Source of the DNA: Plotosus lineatus
Lineage: Eukaryota > Chordata > Actinopteri > Siluriformes > Plotosidae
NCBI GenBank assembly: GCA_024760905.1
Contig: CM045745.1
Span: 15,246,782-15,310,781 of the forward strand
DNA: 64,000 nucleotides
Direction: 5' to 3'
The position numbers were made by a program, and so were the translations under genes. Below the pieces are notes generated by a model. The model was not told the origin of the DNA. It did not search any database and saw only the letters and a program-made list of their open reading frames with translations. Every line of letters starts with the position of its first letter. Position 1 is the stretch's first letter. This document shows positions 54,913-64,000 of this stretch, piece by piece.

Positions 54913-56963
54913 CAGTGCTTCGGATTTATTTTCTGTCGCACCCCTCTAGGAAGAGGAAACCACCCCCATATAAATAGTGTTATTTGTCTAAAAATTGTTA
55001 TAAGTAATCCTCTTCATAACACTGTATCCTAAATACTACATTTTATTTGTTAGAATTTATTTATTTATTAGAATTTATTAACATAAATCCTTCTTATCAT
55101 TATGGAATACAAAAAAAGGGAAGAAATACAGACGCTCCCTGACTTACGTTTTTAATTGGTTCGGGATGACCGAACGCAAGTTGAAAGTGAATGCAAGTTG
55201 TTACAGCGACGTATGACGCTCATGCTGCACTATGCATCCATAAATACCATTACCGGATCTCATAAAACACCCCTAAATCAATTATTATAAACATAACATT
55301 GTAAAATAATATCAAATAAATTAAATTCAAGCAAAATAATTTCAAATAGATAAATTTTAATGAAATTCACTCATCAAATATCAAATACAGTATAAAATAT
55401 AACCTTTAACATTCTCTATGATGCAATCTTTCTGCTTGTAAATGGTTCCGATGGTCGACGAATGGTCACTTTACATGAAGCTGAGCCGAGTCACATTACA
55501 TGAAGCTTAAAACAGCCAATCAACGCTTACAATATGTGAGGCGCTCAACACCAAAAGTAATGTACTTATTTGTGCTTGAGACAAAGCGCGAGTTATACGA
55601 CTTCCGGTCTTTCAAGTGAGCAAGGGCGCCGTTAAATACTGGTTTAGTACTCAGCCTGCACTGATGTGAATTACCAACAGAGCCGACAGTTCTCTTTCTT
55701 TTCTGGATTCGGGTTTTCATTCATTTTACAACTCTCTTTGCTTAACCGAGTATGCATGGTAGATTGCGCCAATCCGAGCAGATAGTTAATTCATCTCTGT
55801 GTACGAGACTTGCACCAATGCTAAGTAGGCTTACGCTTCTGACCAACCATATTTGCTTCGGGTTACAAAAGTCCACAAAAACAGTGTAAACACAAAGATC
55901 ACAGAGACGACAGCTTAACACAAGGGTAACACGGTATATAACTGATAAATATAAAACGATGTATATATAAATAAACTGGGAAGAAGGCGGGGCACGTTCA
56001 GTCTGTCGTTTGTAAACAAAGGACGCAGCGTCATTACGTCAGCGTACTACGTAGGTACATCTAAACTCAAATTGTAACAATTTAAAATAAAAATAAAAAA
56101 ATCGTAAAATTAAAAAAAACCAAAAAAAAACCGGATGAATGTAAGTCGGGCAGCGTCTGTATAGATCAACTTCCGACAAAGAATAACTTTATTAACAATT
56201 TTTTAGTCTTTAAAGAAAAAGATTTAAAGTGCATCAATTTTCCTGAAATAAAAGTATCCTTATTTAAACTGTCAACATTTTTGACTAACAATTTGAACCA
56301 TTTGATACCGAAAAATAAAATTAAATAAAATCAATAAATAATAATAAATTCAAATTGATCAGCAATATTAACTCAGGAGCACAATCTATAAAACACTTTA
56401 ACCTACAAAACAAAAATGAATAAAACAATTTGTATTATTATTACTATTTTTTTTGTCAAAATGATTAAGTCCAGATTAATGGAACAATGAGCACGTTTCG
56501 CAGTGCACAGCCTTTCGAAGCAGGGTTTAAAGCACAATATTGAACTCTCAGTTCCTGCTCAATGCTGAACTGGGACCTGCACTTATTTTCGCAGCAGTGA
56601 CGTCATCCAGCATGACAGAGACCATGTGTGTTGCAGGACGAATCAGTTCCTCAGCTGTGCTGTGGGGTTTTCTACGCTGAGCATCATACCGCCTCAACTT
56701 AGCTTTCTGGAGACTTTCGTTTCTCTCACTGTCTCCGTCTCTCTTTCCGTCCCTGTTAAAAATTTCCATGGTGGGTTTATTAACTTCACTTCTTATTTTA
56801 CCTCTGGGCACACTCTGACAGTGAGGAAGCCACTGCTACCTGTTATAGTGGATGTAGAATTACACTTATCCAAATACGGCCAAAAAAAAAAAAAAAAAAA
56901 GCATGTTCCCTGGGGTCACATGCCCCCCTGGCATCGGCGCACCCCACTACTGGAGAACCACTG
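54913..56963 (-). mobile_element. hAT-like element, reverse orientation, nested in SINE
   Basis: Ends CAGTGCTTCGG and TGGAGAACCACTG. The 8-bp flanks CCACAGAA and CCATAGAC match at 6/8 and restore the SINE sequence when one is removed. The interior is older and more diverged than other copies, and is interrupted at 55129-56159. Confidence 0.75.
55129..56159 (-). mobile_element. Tigger T1 element nested in hAT-like element
   Basis: Ends CAGACGCTCCCTGACTTACG and AGTCGGGCAGCGTCTG; TA on both sides. It matches 4779-5829 over its whole length, including the reverse complement of the transposase start at about 55830-55850. Confidence 0.85.
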
Positions 56964-57124
56964 CCATAGACAGTGAGAGACATGGCCAGCCTTTGATAAC
57001 CGAGTTAGCTGCACTGAGGGTACAGTGACAACCTTCTGGACAGTGGCACTTGAACCCCCAACCTTAGGATGAGCGATCCAGCACCCTACACCACCAGGCC
57101 ACCACTGCCTCATTTTAGTTTGAG

Positions 57125-57784
57125 TGGGGGGTAATTATACCTAACTTTTTGGTATAGCTTAACTACAATCCAAAGCATGGCATATGAATCCATGCAGACA
57201 AATCAATCCTGGGGTGATTGAAATGTCTGTTTATTAAAATGACATTTTGCACAGAGACGTTTCAGGATCTTTAACATTTTTGACATATGGGCCTTTAAAA
57301 ACAATGACATAATCCGATTATCTGGGATGTGCTTCTGTCATAAGCATTGTTCCTTTGCTAGTCTGCTGCAAGATGTTTATCTAGTATTTTTACTGGTGCC
57401 CATTTTACTGAGGCACACTTGCCCAGGGATCATAACACCCTAACCCAGTGGTTTTAAATAGGGATTTGTACCCATGACCTCATAAACCTAAACTCCTATA
57501 GCAATCTTTTATGTATGTATAGCACAAATTATGCTTCAAATTATGCTGAATGGGTTTAAAATGACAACGGTCACTCAAATTACTAAATGTAACAAAGAAA
57601 ATATAAAATAAGAAATATTCTGTTTATATTAAATTTTCATTCTTTTATACATTATTTCCAGGGATTAATACAGAAAGATTATTTTAACAGGTAGATACAT
57701 TGATGGTAAGAGACTGTGAAATTTCTTCACAATAAAGGTGGTTTAAAAAAAAAAAAAAAAAAAACCCATACACACTAGCATATA
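57125..57784. repeat. intron 1; diverged SINE family C scrap at about 57378-57485
   Basis: TATTTTTACTGGTGCCCATT and TTGCCCAGGGATCAT match family C in order. The ends are lost. A poly-A run lies at 57746-57765. Confidence 0.45.
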
Positions 57785-58515
57785 CAGAGGTACCTCGGAT
57801 CTTGACCATAATTCGTTCCATACGGCTGTTTGAATTCTGATTTGTTAAAATTCCGGATCTATTTTTCCCATTACAAATAATGTAAATGGTCTTAATCTGT
57901 TCGGTCGTCTTTTGAACTGAAATTTACGGTACAGTAACTCGTATCATAGGTCCGCAAATTAAGTGAAAAATTATTGAACACAGTACACTAAAATAAAAAC
58001 CACAGTACTGTACAGTTAAAGCATTAGAACAATAAAGATAAGAGTTTTTACCTTTGCGGTGGTGAGCAGTTGGCATACGTAAATGTTGGAGAGGGAGAGA
58101 GGAGGAGGAGGATCCCCTTCCAGAACAGCTTCAGATGAATTGGCCAAAAGGTATTTTTTCTCTTGCTGTTCGCTTTGGCATGGATGACTCTTCTTCAGGA
58201 TGTTCCTTTCTTTTCTTGAACATTTCTAACGTGGCTTGTTTCTGCCTTCTTTTCAAAACATTATGGAAGTGGCTCATGACCTCACCATTAAAAAGGTGTT
58301 CACAGCTCTGCTAGCTTTAGCTTTATCAGCTTGATACAGCTTAAGCTTGCAATTCCCCTCCCTCTCGATCTCGTTTTTTCTCGACTTTTCTAGTGCTTTT
58401 TTCCGTTCGGTTTCCAGATGTTGTTCAACTTCCCAGGACAAAAAAACTTCTGGATTTCTTGGTTGAATTCCGATTTGTTCGACCTCTAAAGCGTTCAAGA
58501 ACCAAGGTACCACTG
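57785..58515 (-). mobile_element. Tigger/pogo-like MITE with coding remnant
   Basis: Ends CAGAGGTACCTCGGATCTTG and CAAGAACCAAGGTACCACTG, TA flanks. A minus frame 58513-58274 includes EVEQHLETERKKALEK, low-complexity charged sequence seen in degenerate copies; no catalytic motif. Confidence 0.72.
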
Positions 58516-58537
58516 TATTTATAATAGAGGAACATTG

Positions 58538-58576
<39 letters not shown>

Positions 58577-59516
58577 AAAAAACTGCCAATAAAGAAAGTG
58601 CTGGTCAAAGTAATAGGCTTTATTTCATTTAGTCCTAGGCTGGCCTAGGCTTTGCTGTATATCAGAACAGATTCTTAATAATAATAATAATAATATTGCT
58701 CTATAATGAAACCCATAAACTGTTATAGATCAGAGAGGAGAAGAGAACACAATAAGACCTGAACATTTCTGTTTTGGACAAGTAATAAAAACAGTATGGC
58801 AGCTCTAGTAAATGAAACTATCTGAGATTGAACACCATTTAATGAGTCCAGAAAAAGTTAAAAACTTCCAGTAGTGAAATTTTTCCCTGGTCTCCCCAAA
58901 GACAAAAAAAAAACACCGCCTTCCAACCACTACTGATGCGATGGAAAACTGGAGTCAGAATCAAAAGAAAAACACTGAAACTCTGTTTCACCGGAACACT
59001 AAGTCAACCGAATACATCAACGTGACACCAACGTGTCCACACGTATAAAAACGAAACTTTTAGAACTTCTCCCTCACCGTGTATACAGCTTCCCAACAGT
59101 CTGAGTTAGGACATGGAACACTATTTAGTTTGAAGGAGGTACAGTATTGGTTTTTTTCCCCACCCACATTCCAACAATCCCAGCCTTCTAAACTTGGATT
59201 GGCTGGACACGTCTCACCTCCTGCACTCTGATTGGTTCTTATTTGACTGTCCAATCAGTGGAGAGCAACTTCACACAAAATATTCAACGACCTTTCAGGA
59301 GAAAGGCGGGACTTTAAAGAATACAGGTAGGGAAAAAACACGTAGGCACAGTGTTGTTACCAGGAAATAGCTCGGGCCTATTTGAAAGAACACTCTCAAG
59401 TGACCAATTTAATCAGGACCGAAAACTAAGTAAACCAAGAATACAAAACAAAAGCTCGTATAAAGGAAACAATGTGAACTGGCCGCCAGTTCTCGTTTGC
59501 TAACGCATGTACTCAC
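58516..59516. other. intron 1 start region; (CA)n at 58541-58571
   Basis: The first part of intron 1 in transcript order. A (CA)n microsatellite and an (ATA)n run at about 58678-58694; otherwise unassigned. Confidence 0.5.
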
Positions 59517-59640
59517 CCAATAAGTGTAATCGTCCGCTTCTGAAATGGCCAGTCTGTTTAGCACCGCCGCAGGAAGCGTTCTACCCGAGTCATGTGACCG
59601 CGCTCAACATCCTGATTGGCTGCTTGTCAAGTCGGCCACT
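59517..59640 (-). other. mtm1: mtm1 probable exon 1 (5' UTR), upstream limit uncertain
   Basis: A strong donor, GG|GTGAGT, ends this exon at 59517. Upstream lie CpG-containing, less repetitive bases and a CCAAT box. Spliced to exon 2, the mtm1 frame stays open for 15 codons into this exon. It then meets an in-frame TAG before any ATG, so translation must begin in exon 2. The transcription start is not visible, and the right border is an estimate. The donor and position are seen; the exon identity is inferred. Confidence 0.5.
59558..59593 (-). other. possible upstream ORF in mtm1 5' leader (11 codons)
   Basis: ATG at 59593 opens a frame of 11 codons, ending in TAA at 59558. It lies wholly within the proposed exon 1, out of frame with mtm1, and ends well before the main start. 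It is only transcribed if the start site lies right of 59593, which is unknown. Confidence 0.3.
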
Positions 59641-59683
59641 CCGACAATTTAAAGGAGTTTTATTTTTGATCGGTCTATAAATA
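59589..59683. promoter_or_regulatory. putative mtm1 promoter with CCAAT box; TATA-like box facing the other way
   Basis: On the minus strand, CCAAT (59619-59615) sits about 100 bp from the exon 1 donor. An E-box-like palindrome, GTCACATGAC, lies at 59598-59589. A perfect TATAAATA (59676-59683) is oriented on the plus strand and would drive transcription away from mtm1. Motif presence is seen; promoter function is inferred. Confidence 0.4.
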
Positions 59684-59857
59684 AGCGTCAGTGCAAAGTG
59701 AAGTCAAATTCAGTACCAGAACTTTCTGCTGCTGGATGACGAACCTCTACGTCATCTTCCTGAGACGTAAACGCTTGACTATAATAAATTTGAAGCCATC
59801 TAAAAAAAAAAATTTTTATAAACTATTGTATGGTATAAATTATTATTGACTGACATT

Positions 59858-59946
59858 CTTCTTTCTTCTTTTCCTTTTGGCTTTTCCCTTCAGGAGTCTC
59901 CACAACGAATCATCTGCCTCCATCTCACCCTATCATTTGCATCTTC
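59858..59946 (-). mobile_element. RTE LINE 3'-end fragment
   Basis: In reverse complement it holds the last codons (GATGATTCGTTGTGGAGACT), the stop, GCCAAAAGGAAAAG and a (GAA)n-type tail. Under 100 bp, a severely 5'-truncated insertion. Confidence 0.7.
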
Positions 59947-60035
59947 TCTTATTGAATGATATATTGACTCGATTATTGACTGATATATTGCACTATATGC
60001 ATGAGGATTATTTGCGAATGCTGAAATCAAATAAA

Positions 60036-60062
60036 ATCAATCAATCAATCAATCAATCAATT
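60036..60062. repeat. (TCAA)n microsatellite
   Basis: Six to seven tandem TCAA units. Confidence 0.9.
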
Positions 60063-60382
60063 GAATTCTGTGGTCATTTAGTACTTTATAACACTACCAG
60101 ATAAAACTAAGGAATAAGGCATTTCTAACTGCTTTTCATGCCTCAGAATACCCAGTTTGGGTTTGGATTATATCCATGATTTATGAATATAGTTCTGAAT
60201 TCATGCAACATGAGTTTTCAATGTAAATTAATTAATTTGAAGGTGATTAATTTCAACATTTTTTTTTTTGATCCAGTGAATCTGACAGGAACTGCAGAAA
60301 TATCATCTCTTACACAGTATCATTTAGCAGCTCCGATTCTTTTAGAAGATTTTTTGAATGCTAGACCAATAACTCTTTCGAG

Positions 60383-60770
60383 GGCAGTGGTGGCCTGGTG
60401 GTAAAGGTGCTGGATTGCTGATCCTAGGGTTGGGGGTTCAAGTCCCACTTTCCACAAGGTTGTCACTGTTCCCTCCCCAGTGCCACTAACTGGGTTATCA
60501 AAGGCCGGCCATGTCTCTCACTGTTCTGGTGAGAGGTTCATGTAAAAGAACCATTGCTGACTTTCGTAAAGAGGAGCTGCATCGCCATCAGTGTGTTTCT
60601 GCCCCTTGCTAAAGGTTGTGTCAGGAAGAGCATAGGACTTAAAAACCTATGTGAAATCCAATATGCAAATTATTAATATGACTTCCATGAATATGGAGGC
60701 AGATGATTCACTGTGGCGACCCCTGAAAGAGAACAGCCGAAAGGAGAAGAAGAAGAAGAAGAAGACCAAT
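60383..60770 (+). mobile_element. SINE family A with the most LINE-like tail
   Basis: Head GGGCAGTGGTGGCCTGGTGG, B-box GGTTCAAGTCC, full body. It ends GATTCACTGTGGCGACCCC, a TGA, GAACAGCCGAAAGGAGAAG and (GAA)n. The tail is nearer the RTE LINE end than in other SINE copies, and a 40-bp spacer with ATTATTAATATG precedes it. Confidence 0.82.
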
Positions 60771-62252
60771 AGGAATTCCCTTCCATAATTCATACTTCGA
60801 ACAATGTGGGGAGCAGTATGATTCGATTTCAAAGGTGAAACGATATGAAATTCTCACTATTTAAAATGGAACAATATTGTCACTTGAGCCACTCATATGT
60901 GTTTGTAGTTAAATAATTAATTATGAATTATTTGTTAATTATTATTATTATGCATTAATAATAGTAATTCATAATTGGTCTGTTTTGGCATATTAAAATT
61001 AATAAATTATATCAAAATATATTTTTAAATATTTTGTCATGAAAATTTTATAACCTTTAAAAAGCAGAACGAACACATTTTGCTTTATTGATTAATACAT
61101 GCAAAACAATTTGCGGTTATACAGTATTTGCCTGAAAACTGCAGGCTGTATTATTTTAACAAAATAATAATTACCTCCATCGATTCACAGTACGATTTAA
61201 ATTCCGAAGCAATAAATGTACATGTACCAGAGTTTAGCCCTGTTTGCTATTTACAAAAACCAAAGGTAAAAGAGCTGCATTCTCCTGTATTAAACCCACT
61301 CAAGCAAAGAATTAAACAGAGCTGTACGGTCCCAGGTCTCATAAAAGTGACAGCCAGAATGCCAGAATGCTTGACGACACAGTCTGCCTAGTCTGCCCTG
61401 CTTTACTGTACTCGTGTTCCAGTTTAATCTTCGCAGCGGTGAAACAGCTGGTTAATATCAAAGTCTTTTTACACGAAAGCAAATCCCTGAATTTGTGCTG
61501 TTGGTTCTGGCCCTTTGCATAAAAGTTCAGACAAAATAGTCAGTCGTATATTAATGTCAGAAAGAGTCGAAGCTTGAAGAGAGAACAGAGGGAGTTGCAC
61601 TACTGCTCGACTATGTGACCATGAAGAATTTTGTATTTCCTGAATAACACAGGATCTAGGCAACACCCTGGGCCTGCTTTCCTTCACATGTACTTGCACA
61701 TAGTTCAGCGTATCGTGATCTTTTATACAAGTCATAAAATATTTTAGAACGTGTTAATGGGCTGTCTCGTTGCCTTTACTGACTTACTTCCTGTCTTGGC
61801 TATGAGGCTGTGCAGGGTTGCTGTGTCATTGCCAAAGGAGCACTTTGTCTTTTGACTTGCTTTGTATGCTCTGCAACGTGCACATGTAAATGCATCATGT
61901 TGGTAATAAATAACTTTGCAGCATGATAGTCTGGGGCTCATTTTACATACATTCCCCTTTGTTTATCTTGACCTTCTCGTTTCCAAAGGAACAAATATAG
62001 GTGGGATGATGTACCAATAAGCAACCGGGAACCAAAACCATCATTTCGACCTCAAAATGAAACAGATAACATCAAAATAAAGAAGTGTGAGCCAGTGCAT
62101 TGGTCAGAATCTTGATGCTATCAGAGATGATCTCAGCAACCAGCATTTCCTGTGTGATTCTTAAATGCTATACTGCACATGATTGCAGAGTTAAGCTGCA
62201 TCATGGTGAATTCCTCAGTAAAGCGAAAACATGCAGCACTATTTTACAGTGA
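60771..62252. other. 5' flank of mtm1, nothing recognised
   Basis: About 1.5 kb, AT-rich at 60890-61060. Frames of 60-90 codons have no domain. No exon of a neighbouring gene was recognised on either strand. Confidence 0.5.
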
Positions 62253-62530
62253 TCAGAGGGACAGCACATGTTAGATGTTTTGGAGACAAAGTCAGAGAGG
62301 CTAGATTGAGATGGTTTGGACATGTACAGAAGAGGGATAGTGAGTATATTGGTAGTAGGATGCTGAGGTTGGAAGGAACTACCAGGCAGAAGGTCTCGAG
62401 GAAGACCAAAGAGAAGATTTATGGATGTGGTGAAGGAGATGTAGAAGATGCAGAGGATAGGGTGAGATGGAGACAGATGATTCGCTGTGGTGACCCCTGA
62501 AGGGAGCAGATGAAAGGAAACGAAGATGAA
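62253..62530 (+). mobile_element. RTE LINE C-terminal fragment
   Basis: The frame reads IRGTAHVRCFGDKVREARL, RWFGHVQKRDSEYIGSRML and, after an in-frame disturbance, DVEDAEDRVRWRQ and MIRCGDP-stop, then the short 3' end GATGAAAGG. A 5'-truncated copy. A poly-A run at 62548-62571 follows after unrelated bases. Confidence 0.85.
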
Positions 62531-62571
62531 ACCCTTTAAAAAGCAAAAAAAAAAAAAAAAAAAAAAAAAAG

Positions 62572-63382
62572 CTTAAAGTGGTGATTGATGATGAATGAAT
62601 GCTATATACTGTATTATCACACCTTATTGTGAACCTTCACACAATTGGATAAGATGGTTCTGAATACTACACCATTACAGTTTCTGTTCACCACTGAAGA
62701 GATCCAGTCTAAACATGTTGCATCATGTGAACAGAATGTGGCCTAAAACGAACCTGCAAAGTTTGAAATGGAAGAACTCAAGTGTCCTCCGCAAACGTCG
62801 AGCCTCACGCTACACCTTTAGAATGAACTGGTTTGTTGAAGGAGTCCCAGGATTCCTCAATCAAAATGGGTCCCAGAACACACCACTGCTGCTTGTAGAT
62901 GAATGAACACAAATCAACACAACCATGCTGTAAAATCTCATGGAACGTCATAATAGCTGAGTGGAGGTGATAAAACCAAATGGAACCTCGCTCTGCTATG
63001 GAATGTTCAGCAAGCACATACGAGTGTGTTGATCAGAATACCATGTAACGTACAGCGTATCGGAGCAGGTCCTGCAATTATATTGAATTGTGATTGGATT
63101 TTTATTGTAATGGTTATTACCCATGCTATGTAAAGGAAGTGTTCAAGAAATAAACATTATTACACTGATGATGGATCCTGAACATATCTGGGGAAACAGT
63201 GCAGTTCACCAGTCCATGATGGTCCACGCACGCACACACACAGAACCGAAATGAACCCACAGCATGGTGGCACCTTTACCCACTACAATGCGCCCTGCAT
63301 TAAAAAATTATGAATGAGAGACAATGTTGCTAAAAAATTATTAAAAATTAAAACCCTGCTGTTTCTTTCTGCTGTAGATATA
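62572..63382. other. nothing recognised
   Basis: No repeat shared in the window and no supported frame. Around 62715-63017 frames on both strands are short and lack motifs. Confidence 0.5.
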
Positions 63383-63736
63383 CAGTGCAGTGCAAAAGTT
63401 TTTGCCCCCCCCCCCCAACAATTTCCCATCACAGCGATGTCAAAGCCTTATTGCCTCTGATCACAAATGCCTGATGCAGTTATTCCTGCAAAAGGTGATT
63501 TTTTTTGTTTTGTTTTGTTTTTTTATTGGAGATTACTTATTCACACAGGCACTTGTAGGTTCAGATATTTTTTTTCCCCCTTAATAAATGCAACTGGCAG
63601 TGAAAACGGCATTTTATGTTCACTTGTGTTTTATATTTGTATAATATTTAGGCTTGCTTGATCTGAAATAGACGACAGTGACAAACGTGCGAAAAATGTC
63701 CGAAATTGGTCTTTTGCAAACTTTTTCACAGCATTG
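63383..63736. mobile_element. Tc1/mariner-type MITE
   Basis: Ends CAGTGCAGTGCAAAAGTTT and GCAAACTTTTTCACAGCATTG are inverted; TA at 63381-63382 and 63737-63738. 354 bp, no transposase. Confidence 0.8.
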
Positions 63737-63949
63737 TACGGTGACTGTTACCTACAGAACAGGTTTGCTGGTGTAATTAAAAAAAACGAATCTAAAAAGC
63801 CATCTGGAATAATAATGCGATCAGTAAAACTCCCTGCTTTGCATAACAGGCGAATAAAAAGTGAGATGTAAAGGTTAAGAAATAATCCAGATTCTCAGGT
63901 GTATTTATAAATACTGTAATTTAAAAGGAATTACTTCATTTATAATGCA

Positions 63950-64000
63950 TATTCATTCAGTCATTTTTTTTTTTAACCGGTTAATCCTAATTAGGGTTGC
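63950..64000 (-). repeat. SINE ATGAATG-type tail running off the right edge
   Basis: CATTCAGTCATTTT then ACCGGTTAATCCTAATTAGG matches the tail of the SINEs at 14366 and 43610; the head would lie beyond 64000. Confidence 0.65.

Larger units (their letters stand above)
54713..57110 (-). mobile_element. SINE family A split by a hAT-like element that is split by a T1 element
   Basis: SINE parts are 54713-54912 (tail and body) and 56964-57110 (body and tRNA head). An exact 14-bp target duplication, CATTTTAGTTTGAG, at 54699-54712 and 57111-57124 proves they are one insertion. The hAT-like element fills 54913-56963. Confidence 0.9.

Overview
The window is eukaryotic, from a ray-finned (teleost-like) fish. 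It holds most of one spliced gene on the minus strand, embedded in about 60 kb of introns crowded with fish-type transposons. Species cannot be determined from the sequence alone. No other intact protein-coding gene, functional tRNA/rRNA gene or CRISPR array was found.

The gene is myotubularin, mtm1, a phosphoinositide 3-phosphatase. Reading right to left, a probable non-coding first exon and promoter lie at about 59.5-59.7 kb. The start codon is at 42929 in exon 2. Twelve coding exons (2-13) follow at 42.9, 31.9, 25.1, 23.7, 18.5, 16.1, 9.3, 9.0, 2.6, 2.3, 1.9 and 0.2 kb. All have GT-AG borders and phases that join without a break. They encode 489 residues, with the active-site Cys at residue 375. 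The C-terminal part (by family length about 115 residues, two exons in human) lies beyond the left edge.

The rest is mobile DNA: (i) three tRNA-headed SINE families, one sharing its 3' tail with an RTE-type LINE that is also present; (ii) RTE-clade LINE remnants, including a Rex3-like copy with an inverted 5' half; (iii) several related Tigger/pogo-like elements with TA target duplications, one retaining a broken DDE transposase; (iv) five copies of one hAT-like element with 8-bp duplications; (v) a decayed Tc1-like element; (vi) a 1.7-kb foldback element with a LINE endonuclease fragment in its loop. Insertions are nested up to three deep, and many are dated relative to one another by target-site duplications read directly from the sequence.

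Right of the promoter (59.7-64 kb) only repeats and unassigned sequence are seen. No new host gene system was recognised. The unusual content is in the structure and modularity of the repeats.
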